64,000 nucleotides of DNA from Corynebacterium casei LMG S-19264 (lineage in GTDB: Bacteria; Actinomycetota; Actinomycetes; Mycobacteriales; Mycobacteriaceae): NCBI RefSeq assembly GCF_000550785.1, contig NZ_CP004350.1, positions 786,009 through 850,008 on the forward strand, written 5' to 3'. This document shows positions 34,361-43,331 of the stretch, in pieces; the first letter of the stretch is position 1; the number at the start of each line of letters is the position of its first letter. A model generated the notes under the pieces. The model ran no database searches. It saw only the letters and a program-made list of their open reading frames with translations, and was not told where the DNA came from. The translations under genes and the position numbers were made by a program.

Positions 34361-35305
34361 TTATTTGAACTCAGCTACGTTTTCGTTGGTGACAGTGACA
34401 ACCTCAACTGGAACCTCTTCTTCAGGGGTTTCGCCATCGAGGATAGCGGCAGCCTGCTCAACCGCGCGTGCGCCCAGCTCATCTGGCTGCTGCGCGATGG
34501 TTCCTTCCATCTTGCCGTCCTCAACCGCGGTCAGACCGTCAGCAGTGCCGTCGAAGCCGAAGACTTTAACTTCTTCACCCGCGCGGGCGCCAAGAGCCTC
34601 AATAGCGCCGAGTGCCATCTCATCATTTTCGGCGAAGATAGCCTTGATGTTTGGGTTAGCTTGCAACAGGTTGGTGGTCACGTTAAGGCCCTCGGTGCGG
34701 TCGAAGTTAGCGGTCTGCTTACCCACAACCTTGATGTTCGGGAATGCTGCGATGCCTTCTTCGAAGCCCTGGCCGCGGTCACGGGATGCGGAAGAACCGG
34801 CGATGCCCTGCAAAACAAGGATTTCGCCTTCCTCGCCGATTGCTGCAGCCAGAGCCTCAGCAGCTTGCTTGCCGCCGGCAACGTTATCGGATGCGACGAA
34901 ACTTGCTACCTCACCGGAGTTGGAGGAGCGGTCCACAGCGATAACTGGGATGTCAGCGTTGTTCAAGGACTGCACGGCGGAGCCCACAGCGTCGGAGTCG
35001 GTTGGGTTGACAATGACCACGTCAGCGCCGGAGGTTTCAGCGTTGCGCAGCTGGTCAGTCTGGGTTGCGGCGTCATCCGATGCATCCTGGATGTCCAGCT
35101 CAATTCCCAGTGCATCTGCCTTTGCCTGCGCGCCGTCGCGCAACTCAACGAAGAATGGGTTGGTCTGGGTAGACAGCGCCAGGGTTACGGAGTCGCCGGA
35201 ACCTTCAGAGCTTTCGCCGCGGTTACATGCAACGGCGGTGAAAGACAGTGCCGCAACAGAAGTAATGGCCAGCGCCTTGCGTGCGGTGATGGAGAGATTA
35301 AACAT
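34361..35305 (-). CDS. rbsB: ribose ABC transporter substrate-binding lipoprotein
   Basis: The 314-residue precursor has a lipoprotein signal (SVAALSFTAVAC, with cysteine 27 as the lipid site) followed by a periplasmic-binding-protein-like domain of the ribose type: LSTQTNPFFVELRDGAQAKA, VIVNPTDSDA, VIAVDRSSN and AIFAENDEMALGAIEAL. In this organism it would be anchored outside the membrane to feed RbsC. GGAGC lies before the ATG. A 98-base gap separates it from rbsC, room for a processing site or extra ribosome loading. Confidence 0.93.
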   Translation of the reverse strand: MFNLSITARKALAITSVAALSFTAVACNRGESSEGSGDSVTLALSTQTNPFFVELRDGAQAKADALGIELDIQDASDDAATQTDQLRNAETSGADVVIVNPTDSDAVGSAVQSLNNADIPVIAVDRSSNSGEVASFVASDNVAGGKQAAEALAAAIGEEGEILVLQGIAGSSASRDRGQGFEEGIAAFPNIKVVGKQTANFDRTEGLNVTTNLLQANPNIKAIFAENDEMALGAIEALGARAGEEVKVFGFDGTADGLTAVEDGKMEGTIAQQPDELGARAVEQAAAILDGETPEEEVPVEVVTVTNENVAEFK

Positions 35306-35403
35306 GGTTGCTCCTTTTCAAAAGCAGTGTGAGGGGATGAGAAGAAAGGTTGAGGTAGAGCGGATATGAAGTTGTGAAGTTCTTTTTCGTAGTAGGACGA
35401 GCG

Positions 35404-36390
35404 CTACTGCGCTGTCCTATTACGGATGACATCGAAGCCCACGGCCAGTGCGATGACTAGGCCGATGACGATTTGCTGCCAGAAGGAAGAGACGTTCAGC
35501 AGGTTCAGGCCGTTGCGGATGACTGCGAGCAGCAGCGCGCCGACAAGGGTTCCGGTGGCGCGACCTTGACCGCCGGCGAGCGATGCACCGCCGATGACCA
35601 CCGCGGCAATCGCGTCGAGCTCATAGCCAACACCGGCCTGCGGCTGCGCGGAGCTCAAGCGTCCCGCCATGACCAGACCGGCTAGCGCTGCGAAGAGTCC
35701 GGAGAGCGCGAAGACGGTGATCTGGATGCGCTTGACGGGCAGACCGGACAGGCGGGCTGCTTCGAGGTTGCCGCCGATGGCGTACATGGAACGGCCCAAA
35801 ACGGTGCGCTCTAGGATGAACCAGCAGATAAGTCCAGCGATGACCATCATGACAATCGGGATTGGAATGCCCGCCACGGTGGAGCCCAACCAGTTCACGG
35901 AATCGGCGGTGCGGATAGGGGAGCCGTCAGAGATAACCAGGGTCGCGCCACGGGCGATGGACATCATGGCCAGTGTTGCGATGAAGGATGGAATCTTGCC
36001 ATAAGCAGTGGCGATACCGCAGATCGCGCCGGCAAGCAAGCCGGTGAGCAGGCCGACAATCAGGGGGAGCCAGCCCGGCATGTTCAAATCCGTAAAGAAG
36101 GAGGCAGACACCATCGCGCCGAGTGCTGCGACCGAGCCGACGGATAGGTCAATGCCGGCGGTGATGATGACAAAGGTCATGCCAAACGCCAGGATGGCGA
36201 CGGTTGCTGCCTGAATGCCGATGTTGAGGAAGTTGTTAACGGTCAAAAAGTGCGGGGTGGCAATGAACAGTGCCACGCACAAGATGATGAGGCCAACCAG
36301 TGCGCCGTTGTCCATGACCCAGGACAAAAACTTGTTTGGTCCTTTGGCCTTCGGCGCCGCGTTGGCGGGAGTATTTACTGCGGTGGTCAC
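35404..36390 (-). CDS. rbsC: ribose ABC transporter permease
   Basis: The 328-residue membrane protein has eight to ten hydrophobic segments and the sugar-permease loops GIDLSVGSVAALGAM, IGGNLEAARLSGLPV and GGASLAGGQGRATGTLVGAL. It starts with a GTG that overlaps the rbsA stop (GTGA). It forms the membrane channel with RbsA and RbsB. Confidence 0.93.
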   Translation of the reverse strand: MTTAVNTPANAAPKAKGPNKFLSWVMDNGALVGLIILCVALFIATPHFLTVNNFLNIGIQAATVAILAFGMTFVIITAGIDLSVGSVAALGAMVSASFFTDLNMPGWLPLIVGLLTGLLAGAICGIATAYGKIPSFIATLAMMSIARGATLVISDGSPIRTADSVNWLGSTVAGIPIPIVMMVIAGLICWFILERTVLGRSMYAIGGNLEAARLSGLPVKRIQITVFALSGLFAALAGLVMAGRLSSAQPQAGVGYELDAIAAVVIGGASLAGGQGRATGTLVGALLLAVIRNGLNLLNVSSFWQQIVIGLVIALAVGFDVIRNRTAQ

Positions 36391-37967
36391 TTGGATTCCT
36401 CCTCGATGGTGGCAAACGCTGCCTCATGGCCGCCTGCCGCGACGGTTTCGGCGCTAGCGGCGGATGAAAGGTTGGACACGGCCAGGGCCATGATTTCGTC
36501 TTGAGTGGTGTTCTTCGGCAATTCGCCGGCGAGCTGCCCGCCGGACATGACCAGGATGCGATCGGACATTCCGAGTACTTCCGGCAGATCAGAGGACACC
36601 ATGAGTACGGCACCACCGTTGGCGGTGATTTCATTGATGATGTTGTAAATCTCTACCTTGGCGCCAACATCCACGCCGCGGGTGGGCTCATCCAGCAACA
36701 ACACGTTGGACTGCGCCAACACCCAGCGTCCGAACACGGCTTTTTGCTGGTTGCCACCGGATAGGTTGCGAATTGGCTGGTCAATATTGGCCATGCGGAT
36801 ACGCAGCTTTTCAGCTACTTCCTGCGCGCGATGCTTTTGCCCGGATCGGTCCGCAAGGCCTGCCTTGGCAGTAGCAGCCAAGGTGGCGTAGCCGAGGTTC
36901 TCATTCACGGTGCCATCGAGCACCAGTGCTTGGCCCTTGCGGTCTTCGGGAATGTGGCCGACACCAGCGCGGATAGCGCCTTGGATATCGCCGGCCTTGA
37001 GTTTCTTGCCGGAGACCAGCACCTGACCGGAGTCATATTTATCAGCGCCAGCAATCGCGCGGACAACCTCGGTGCGCCCGGCGCCGACTAGGCCGGCGAG
37101 GCCAACGACTTCGCCCGCGTGCACGGTGAACGAGACATCATTGAAGCTGCCAGAGGAAGATAAGGAATTGACTTCCAGCAATGGTGCACCGGTTTCGGGG
37201 ACGACACCGCGCGGGTACTGATCTTCAATTGCGCGGCCCACCATGTGCTGCACCAGGGTGTCTTCATCGGTGGAGGCAGGAACCTCCGCCACGAATTCGC
37301 CATCACGCAAAATGGAAATGGTATCGGCAATGCGCGCCAGCTCATCCAGGTGGTGGGAGATAAACACCATGGCCACGCCCTTGGCTTTGAGCTCATCCAG
37401 GATGGCGAATAGCGCGTCCACTTCCTTGCCGGTCAGCGCAGCGGTTGGCTCATCCAGAATCAGGATGCGCGCGTTCATGGATAGTGCTTTGGCAATTTCG
37501 ATGAGCTGCTGCTTCGCAATACCCAGCTCACCCACTTTTTGCTTGAGCGGCACATCCAAACCAATCAGGTTCAGCGCCGCCTGCGCTTGGGCGTTGAGGT
37601 GCTTGTAGTTGACCAGACCAAAGCGCTTCGGGGTGCGGCCCAGCATGATGTTTTCGGCAACGGATAAGGTCGGCACCAAGTTGAGTTCTTGGTGGATAGT
37701 GGCAATGCCATGTGCTTCGGAATCATTCGTGGAAGCGATGGTGACCTCTGTGCCATCAATAAGAATCTTTCCGGAATCTGGCGCGTGCACACCAGCAATC
37801 ATCTTGATGAGGGTTGATTTGCCGGCACCATTTTCGCCGAGCAGCGCTTGGACCTGCCCGCGGCGAACCGACAGGGACACGTCTTTGATGACGTTGACCG
37901 GTCCGAAGGACTTAGAAACATTCGCTAGCTGCAGGACGGCTTCGTGCTCAAGGTTGTTGTCTGACAT
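36387..37967 (-). CDS. rbsA: ribose ABC transporter ATP-binding protein (two ATPase domains)
   Basis: The 526-residue protein has two fused ATPase domains, as usual for RbsA. The first carries GENGAGKSTLIKMIAGVH, LGIAKQQLIEIAKAL and ILILDEPTAAL; the second carries GLVGAGRTEVVRAIAG, LSGGNQQKAVFGRWV and VLLLDEPTRGVD. I chose the ATG at 37967 because AAGGAGG lies 8 bases upstream; the earlier GTG is part of that ribosome site. It begins 24 bases after rbsR. Confidence 0.93.
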   Translation of the reverse strand: MSDNNLEHEAVLQLANVSKSFGPVNVIKDVSLSVRRGQVQALLGENGAGKSTLIKMIAGVHAPDSGKILIDGTEVTIASTNDSEAHGIATIHQELNLVPTLSVAENIMLGRTPKRFGLVNYKHLNAQAQAALNLIGLDVPLKQKVGELGIAKQQLIEIAKALSMNARILILDEPTAALTGKEVDALFAILDELKAKGVAMVFISHHLDELARIADTISILRDGEFVAEVPASTDEDTLVQHMVGRAIEDQYPRGVVPETGAPLLEVNSLSSSGSFNDVSFTVHAGEVVGLAGLVGAGRTEVVRAIAGADKYDSGQVLVSGKKLKAGDIQGAIRAGVGHIPEDRKGQALVLDGTVNENLGYATLAATAKAGLADRSGQKHRAQEVAEKLRIRMANIDQPIRNLSGGNQQKAVFGRWVLAQSNVLLLDEPTRGVDVGAKVEIYNIINEITANGGAVLMVSSDLPEVLGMSDRILVMSGGQLAGELPKNTTQDEIMALAVSNLSSAASAETVAAGGHEAAFATIEEESK

Positions 37968-37991
37968 GGATTGCACCTCCTTAAAAATTAG

Positions 37992-38984
37992 TTAGGGCGT
38001 AAATTCGATGGATTCGCGAGGGATAAAACGGGTCTTAACCACGGCACCTTCCGGGGGAGACTTGGCGCTGAATGACTGCACTAGGTTACGCAGCGCGGTT
38101 CGCCCCATGTGCTCCACGCTTTGGTCAATAATTGCCACGGGAGCGGGTTGGATGCGCATGAAGACGAAGTCATCAAAGCCGATGAGAGCAAGTTGCTTGC
38201 CGATGTCCACGTTTTCCCGATAGCATGCCTCCAGCGCACCAAAGGTCATCATGGAGTCACCGGCGATAATCGCGGTGGGCTGTTGTTCCAGTAGCTTCTG
38301 CGTGCCGCGGAAGCCTTCTTCATGCAGGTATCCGCCGTGGTGAACGATCTGGTCCATGCCAAGCTCTTCTGCATAGCGGCGGAAGTCCTGTAGGCGATCA
38401 CGGCCTGTGGAGGTGGTTTGTGGTCCGGCCAAGTAGCCGACCTTGTGGTGACCGCGGGAATTTAAAGCCTCAAGCGCTGCCTTGATGCCCGGTGCCGCAT
38501 CTGAGATGACCGCGGGGATGTTGCTGCCCTCGAGGTGGCGGTCAATAAACAGCAGGGGAATTGAAAGTGCGACGTCCTCGAGCATCTCCGCTGCCTCGAT
38601 GTGGGGAACGGCGATGATGCCATCAACTTGGCGTGCGCGGAGCGCTTCGATGGCCTCGGTGATCTTTGGGGAGCTTTCACCACTGCTGGTGATGATGGTG
38701 GCATAACCCGCCTGATTAGCCTCATCCTCGATAGCGGCAGCCATCGCCGCAAAGAATGGGTTGACCAGGCTGGGAACCACAACTCCGATGGCGTCAGTGC
38801 GCGAGCTCTTCAATGCTCGTGCCTGTGCATTGGGGCGGTAGTTGAGCTCTTTAGCGGTTTCTTGGATGAGCTGGCGGGTCTTTTTTGCAATGGCCGGGTT
38901 GTCCGCCAGCGCGCGTGAGACCGTGGAAACAGAAACGTTGCAGGCGCGTGCGATGTCTCGCAGCGTGGTCGGAGCAGTCACCAT
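37992..38984 (-). CDS. rbsR: LacI-family repressor of the ribose operon
   Basis: The 330-residue protein starts with the LacI helix-turn-helix (TTLRDIARACNVSVSTVSRA) and the hinge helix (NYRPNAQARALKS), followed by a ribose-type ligand domain (IGVVVPSLVNPFFAAMAAAI). The ATG at 38984 has AAAGGAG 6 bases before it; the longer frame to 39032 would reach into the operator. As first gene of the operon it controls itself and rbsACBKD through the palindrome at 39026-39043. Confidence 0.9.
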   Translation of the reverse strand: MVTAPTTLRDIARACNVSVSTVSRALADNPAIAKKTRQLIQETAKELNYRPNAQARALKSSRTDAIGVVVPSLVNPFFAAMAAAIEDEANQAGYATIITSSGESSPKITEAIEALRARQVDGIIAVPHIEAAEMLEDVALSIPLLFIDRHLEGSNIPAVISDAAPGIKAALEALNSRGHHKVGYLAGPQTTSTGRDRLQDFRRYAEELGMDQIVHHGGYLHEEGFRGTQKLLEQQPTAIIAGDSMMTFGALEACYRENVDIGKQLALIGFDDFVFMRIQPAPVAIIDQSVEHMGRTALRNLVQSFSAKSPPEGAVVKTRFIPRESIEFTP

Positions 38985-39025
38985 GTCAGACTCCTTTGCG
39001 TGAAGTGAGGTAACCGGAACAACAG

Positions 39026-39043
39026 CATGCAAACGTTTGCATG
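39026..39043. promoter_or_regulatory. RbsR-type operator
   Basis: CATGCAAACGTTTGCATG is a perfect 18-base palindrome with the AAACGTTT centre typical of LacI-family sites. It lies between the rbs promoter and the rbsR start, just downstream of the expected transcript start. Confidence 0.85.
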
Positions 39044-39057
39044 TTCAATCTGCCTTA

Positions 39058-39087
39058 AACCTATCCAGTCCACAATCGAAGTGTCAA
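39058..39087 (-). promoter_or_regulatory. probable rbs operon promoter
   Basis: On the minus strand TTGACA (39082-39087) and TAGGTT (39058-39063) are separated by 18 bases. The transcript would begin near 39050, immediately before the operator, so bound repressor would block initiation. Confidence 0.6.
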
Positions 39088-39281
39088 GTGCCCCAGCTCA
39101 CCTAATTGCTTTTATGCCACCCCCAATTTTCCAAACGTCAACAGGTTGACCAGCATTATTATGTAGACCAGCGGGGGCGGGAAACGGTAAATTTCAGGTT
39201 AACTTTTCCCACATTGAGACAGGCTCCAGTGTCTGGTTGGTCGTGCGGAGTCGCCTGCAAACCGCAATGGCGAGGCCGTCC

Positions 39282-39287
39282 TATGAT
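39282..39287 (+). promoter_or_regulatory. -10 element for a likely leaderless transcript
   Basis: TATGAT ends 9 bases before the ATG at 39297 and no ribosome site precedes that ATG. This is the spacing expected for a leaderless message, common in corynebacteria. No convincing -35 element is seen. Confidence 0.4.
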
Positions 39288-39296
39288 TATCTGGTG

Positions 39297-40478
39297 ATGC
39301 AACGCGTGAGCTTGACTGCAAGAATGGCCGCACTGGCAGCAACTGTGCTGGTGGTGCTGGGTATTGTTGATCTCAGCTCGTTGGGTGATTTGGTATCACG
39401 CTTGGTGCCGATATTTGTCTTCGTTATTGCGATTTCCATTGTGGTCAACGTGTCCGCGCAGGTTGGACTGTTTGAAGAGGTTGTCTCCAAGTTGGAGAAG
39501 GTCGCCCCGCGGCACCGGGCTGTGCGACCAGTGGTCTTGTGGATTTTGCTGATTATCTTGGCCGTGGTGGTGACGGTATTTTTGTCGCTGGATACCACGG
39601 CGGTCATGATTACGGCGCTGGCTGTGCCACTGGCTCGGCGCAACAAAATCCCCGTTATTGGCGTCGCTTTCGCGGTGGTGTGGATAGCAAATATCGCGTC
39701 CTTGCCGCTCCCGGTATCCAATCTGACCAACTTGCTGGCATTGGGCTCCGATGCGTTTAGCGGCACGGTGGAGTACCTGTCCTATGCGTGGAAACCGGCA
39801 CTAATTGCAATCCTTATTGTGATTGCGGCGACTGCCATCTTCACCTTGTATCAGGCGAAAGTCGCCACGAACGAGGAGACATCGACAGTCATGCGTAGCA
39901 GCGATGCCCAACGCCGAAATCCGCTGTTGACTACCTGCGCCGTGGTGGTGGCGGTATTGATGCCAGTGCTAGCAAGTCCAATTCCGTACTGGTTGAGCAC
40001 CTCAATCGCAGCGCTCATCATTCTGGCTTCATGCACTCCGCGGCGCAAGGACCTGATTTCGGTTGATCTGGTGCCGTGGAATTCTTTGCTGCTGGTCACG
40101 GCTATCTCCACGGTTGCAGCGCTGATTCACACCACTGGGGTGGCGGGGTGGTTGACGGGGATGACATCGGCAAGTCCTGCGAGCTACATCGAACTAGCAT
40201 CCATCGCCGGCGCTGGTGGCGTGGCCGCTAACCTGATGAACAACATCCCAGCGTTCCTCTTCCTAGAACCTCTGGTGAGCACACCAGCCAGCTATATCGC
40301 GCTGCTCATCGGCGTTAATGCCGCTCCCATCATCACGCCGTGGGCAAGCCTGGCCACACTGTTGTGGCATGACCAGCTGCGCCGCGCCGGGGTGCACATC
40401 AAGTGGTCAACCTTCATGATTCTCGGCTGCATCCTGGCGCCGGTCGTGGTGCTTTTACCTGTTGCGATGATGGTCTGA
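39297..40478 (+). CDS. SLC13/ArsB-like permease
   Basis: The 393-residue membrane protein has about ten hydrophobic segments, with ion-transporter-superfamily features: FLSLDTTAVMITALAVPLA in the first half, then IANIASLPLPVSNLTNL, and the mirror stretch GGVAANLMNNIPAFLFLEPL in the second. Such proteins carry dicarboxylates, sulfate or arsenite. I cannot tell which; no ars genes lie nearby. The start is uncertain, since an ATG at 39267 is in the same frame, but the -10 spacing favours 39297. Confidence 0.7.
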   Translation: MQRVSLTARMAALAATVLVVLGIVDLSSLGDLVSRLVPIFVFVIAISIVVNVSAQVGLFEEVVSKLEKVAPRHRAVRPVVLWILLIILAVVVTVFLSLDTTAVMITALAVPLARRNKIPVIGVAFAVVWIANIASLPLPVSNLTNLLALGSDAFSGTVEYLSYAWKPALIAILIVIAATAIFTLYQAKVATNEETSTVMRSSDAQRRNPLLTTCAVVVAVLMPVLASPIPYWLSTSIAALIILASCTPRRKDLISVDLVPWNSLLLVTAISTVAALIHTTGVAGWLTGMTSASPASYIELASIAGAGGVAANLMNNIPAFLFLEPLVSTPASYIALLIGVNAAPIITPWASLATLLWHDQLRRAGVHIKWSTFMILGCILAPVVVLLPVAMMV

Positions 40479-40573
40479 TTTCACTCCACGAATCGCGCGA
40501 CTGCCAGCCGCGTTGAACCAGCACGGACAGCAGTAGTATCGAGAAAGGAAGTTAGCGATAGAAGGGGGCAACA

Positions 40574-41869
40574 ATGAGTGAGTACAGCCGTGCATATAAA
40601 GACTGGCCCGATTTATGGGATGAGGGTCTTAGTTATTTGGCGAAGGTTGAATACGTTGACGGTAATCAAAGAATTATTGCGGATGGATGGCACAAACGGC
40701 AGATAGAGTTTGAGAACCAAATTGTGCAGTTTCACGAGGCCAAAACTGGCGAAGCCACCATCGACGTTGGGGTGGAAGAAAACAAAGAGGGATTGTGGGA
40801 AGGGGTGAAGACATTTGAGGTTGAAGTTGCACTTAATTCCAAGCATTTTGATGCTGCCACCATGATGCTTTCTCATCTAGTTGATGCCCGATTGGCCACG
40901 CAGCTTGTAGAATCCGTCGGCTCGATGATCCAAAGAGTCTCCGCGAATAGGAGTGATACTCAACTAGTCGATGAGCATGGAAATAGTATCCCTAGCGTTG
41001 ATCTCTTAGCTCAGAATTTGCCTGCTCGGTCTGGAAACCATAATGAACCTCTACGAATTTTGCACCGCTGGTGCCGAATCTTCCAACTAAGAAATGGAAC
41101 AATCACTCTTTATGAGCCGCTTGATGAAGAGCGGAAAAGCAACTTAAGATGGCCGCATTATGGCATTTGGCTCAATAGAGGTTCTGAATATTTTCTGCGA
41201 AAGAGCAGCATTGGCAGCATCTTCGATGCAGTAGAAATCCCGATAAAGTACGAACAATACAATCTTGAAAATTGGCGGATTGAATTCGACATGTGGGAAA
41301 ATCAGCCCTTTCAGATTGTGACGAGCGGAGATTCTGATGTAGCAGCTCGTAGATTAGGCACCGCGCAAAAAGAGATTGGAATCTTGTCGGAATTCATTAC
41401 TACTGCATTTTTGGCTGCGAGAAATCTTGAACGTCGTACGAAGCGCAACCAACTATTCCTAGAAAATACGCAACTTCGAGATATGGCAACCAAGCGTTTA
41501 GATGAAATCAAGAACACAATTGAAGAGGGACGTTTGATGTTATACAGAGCCTCTGAGTTGCTTGCCAACACCGCCCAATCGGTGCAAGCAATGGCAGAGC
41601 AGAAAAATGTCGAAGCGGCACAAAAGACTAATACCTTTTTGACCATTGCCAGTGCTCTCTTTTTTGCGCCAACTTTGATTATTTCGTTCTATTCGATGTC
41701 AATTATTGGACTGAATGAGCAAGAACATGTGCCAAGTTCAATGATGGTGCTTTTGATTTGCCTCGCCAGCGTGCTGTTGACGCTGGTCTTTGCAGGAGCG
41801 GTTAGACTGGTGAATAAGGTCATCAGAAACAAGAAGATATCTCGAAAGATGGAGAGTAACAATGATTGA
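40574..41869 (+). CDS. CorA-fold membrane protein with altered GMN motif
   Basis: The 431-residue protein has a large soluble N-terminal part (about 1-270), a long helical region (270-350) and two membrane helices at about 355-373 and 391-413 near the C-terminus, which is the CorA layout. TM1 matches CorA (FLTIASALFFAPTLIISFYS), but the GMN selectivity motif that should follow reads SMS at 374-376, and an IIGLNEQEH loop replaces the usual one. It is therefore unlikely to be an ordinary magnesium channel. AAGGGGG precedes the ATG. The gene overlaps the next by 8 bases. The DNA is AT-richer than its neighbours, suggesting transfer. A gated-pore effector role is inferred from the NUDIX and HD partners. 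Confidence 0.65.
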   Translation: MSEYSRAYKDWPDLWDEGLSYLAKVEYVDGNQRIIADGWHKRQIEFENQIVQFHEAKTGEATIDVGVEENKEGLWEGVKTFEVEVALNSKHFDAATMMLSHLVDARLATQLVESVGSMIQRVSANRSDTQLVDEHGNSIPSVDLLAQNLPARSGNHNEPLRILHRWCRIFQLRNGTITLYEPLDEERKSNLRWPHYGIWLNRGSEYFLRKSSIGSIFDAVEIPIKYEQYNLENWRIEFDMWENQPFQIVTSGDSDVAARRLGTAQKEIGILSEFITTAFLAARNLERRTKRNQLFLENTQLRDMATKRLDEIKNTIEEGRLMLYRASELLANTAQSVQAMAEQKNVEAAQKTNTFLTIASALFFAPTLIISFYSMSIIGLNEQEHVPSSMMVLLICLASVLLTLVFAGAVRLVNKVIRNKKISRKMESNND

Positions 41870-42749
41870 AAGTATCTTTTCCATTGAGATCTCTAAAGCC
41901 CTCGAAATATCGACACGTCAGTACCTTGTGGGTAACCTTGCTAGGCCTCAAGAACTCAAACATATTCCTGATGCGGATGTAGAAATTGGTATTTCACGCT
42001 ATGAATCCGCATCCGCGGAATCTCCCCATTACCACGACGAAGCAACGGAATTCCAGTATATGATCTCAGGCTGGACTCGGTACAAGGACTTAGGTACCGG
42101 CCAAGAATTTGATTTCACAGCTGGTGATTTCTATGTCATTAAGCCACACACACATTACGTGCAGAAGTCGAAGCAGGGAACTGAAATTCTGTTCATTAAG
42201 GTGCCGTCAATTAATGACAAGAGACTTCTTGAAGTCACTCCACAAATTAAATCCTGGATGGCGGAGAAACTGAAGACTGTTAGAAATGACTACTTCGAGG
42301 ATCCGGATGCACCTGCGGCAAATTCAATAAAACCAGCGGCAGCCGTGGCCGTCTGCGATAACGATCGACTCCTCATGGTTCAGCGTGCAGATAGTGGAAA
42401 GTGGACTTTGCCTGGGGGAACTCTTGATTTTGGTGAAAGTCTTCCTCACTGCGCGATACGAGAGGTGCAGGAGGAAACTGGGTTACAAGTTGAAATCACG
42501 GATGTTCTTGGAACTTATACCAATCCTGAAGTCAAGATTGAATACTCGGACGGTGAGGTTCGACAAGAGTTTACTGTGGTCTTTCTGGGGAAAACAGATA
42601 GTACAGAAGTAAATATTGACCATGAGTCGGTGAATTACGCGTGGCTTTCATTGTCCAATGAGATGTCTATTGACATGGCTGATTCGCAGCGTCGCCGCAT
42701 TGCAGACTTGTTGCACTACTTGAGCTCGGGTGAGAAGAGGATTTCATGA
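41862..42749 (+). CDS. cupin-NUDIX fusion hydrolase
   Basis: The 295-residue protein has an N-terminal cupin (residues about 35-115, with metal-type residues H56, H58, E63 and H96/H98 in SPHYHDEATEF and IKPHTHYV). A NUDIX domain follows (about 158-285), with its box from G185 to G207 showing GGTLDFGES and REVQEETG. NUDIX enzymes split nucleoside diphosphate-linked compounds; the cupin could bind a small molecule or act in a second step. The gene starts inside the end of the CorA-like gene and its stop overlaps the HD gene by ATGA, so all three are translated in step. The substrate is unknown. Confidence 0.75.
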   Translation: MIESIFSIEISKALEISTRQYLVGNLARPQELKHIPDADVEIGISRYESASAESPHYHDEATEFQYMISGWTRYKDLGTGQEFDFTAGDFYVIKPHTHYVQKSKQGTEILFIKVPSINDKRLLEVTPQIKSWMAEKLKTVRNDYFEDPDAPAANSIKPAAAVAVCDNDRLLMVQRADSGKWTLPGGTLDFGESLPHCAIREVQEETGLQVEITDVLGTYTNPEVKIEYSDGEVRQEFTVVFLGKTDSTEVNIDHESVNYAWLSLSNEMSIDMADSQRRRIADLLHYLSSGEKRIS

Positions 42750-43234
42750 GCGATAGGCACAAGGATTTTATAGGCATCGACGATCGACGTCTGTTGCATG
42801 TTCGAGAAGTTGGGAGAGTATGTGCCGAGCTAGCAGATTCTCTCTTCGGCTGGCCAGAATCTAAGTCCCGAGAGATGTTTATTCTAGGATTTATCCATGA
42901 TGTTGGGTACGAGTATTCCTCCGATCAGCAGCAGCATGAAGAAATTGGAGGAACGATATTGAAACCGATGGGATTCAAATACGCCCAAGAAGTCTATTGC
43001 CACGGTAACCCAGAAGTGACAGAGATGACTCATGAACTATTGATTCTGAATATTGCGGACATGAGTGTGAATGGATCAGGGCAAAGAGTGTCTTTTGATC
43101 AGCGGCTCCAAGACATTGAGAATCGTTATGGCGTCGAATCATCCCAATATCAAAACGCCGTAGCATTAACGTCAAAAATAGAGAGTGAACTTGAAAGACT
43201 AGGGAAAACTATTCCGGATCTGCAGCTTCGTTAA
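42746..43234 (+). CDS. HD-domain phosphohydrolase
   Basis: The 162-residue protein carries all HD-domain metal ligands: H18 in RRLLHVREV, H51-D52 in GFIHDVGYEYS and D105 in LNIADMSVNG, plus H86 in the VYCHGNPEV stretch. HD proteins of this size hydrolyse nucleotides or cyclic nucleotides. As third gene of the CorA/cupin-NUDIX operon it would be a natural off-switch for a nucleotide signal, but that is inference. A metabolic nucleotidase is the alternative. Confidence 0.75.
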   Translation: MSDRHKDFIGIDDRRLLHVREVGRVCAELADSLFGWPESKSREMFILGFIHDVGYEYSSDQQQHEEIGGTILKPMGFKYAQEVYCHGNPEVTEMTHELLILNIADMSVNGSGQRVSFDQRLQDIENRYGVESSQYQNAVALTSKIESELERLGKTIPDLQLR

Positions 43235-43258
43235 GCTAATTCTCCCGTAACGAAGCTG
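43223..43258 (+). terminator. inverted repeat at the end of the CorA/NUDIX/HD operon
   Basis: CAGCTTCGTTA (43223-43233) and TAACGAAGCTG (43248-43258) are perfect 11-base arms spanning the HD stop codon. A T-run is missing, so this may be a rho-assisted or 3'-stabilising hairpin separating the operon from the converging regulator gene. Confidence 0.45.
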
Positions 43259-43331
43259 AGTACACCACGCCCGAGGACTGCATTGCCGGCGTTGAAGTAT
43301 TTACCGAGGTTGCGGCAAAACTCATTTTCTC

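Noticed and set aside
34242..35369. 375-codon plus-strand frame across rbsK and rbsB
   Set aside because: It is antisense to two well-recognised genes and shows only Ser/Ala/Thr-rich low-complexity sequence.
40574..41869. CorA-like protein as an ordinary magnesium transporter
   Set aside because: The GMN motif needed for magnesium selectivity is replaced by SMS and the gene is locked into an operon with nucleotide hydrolases.
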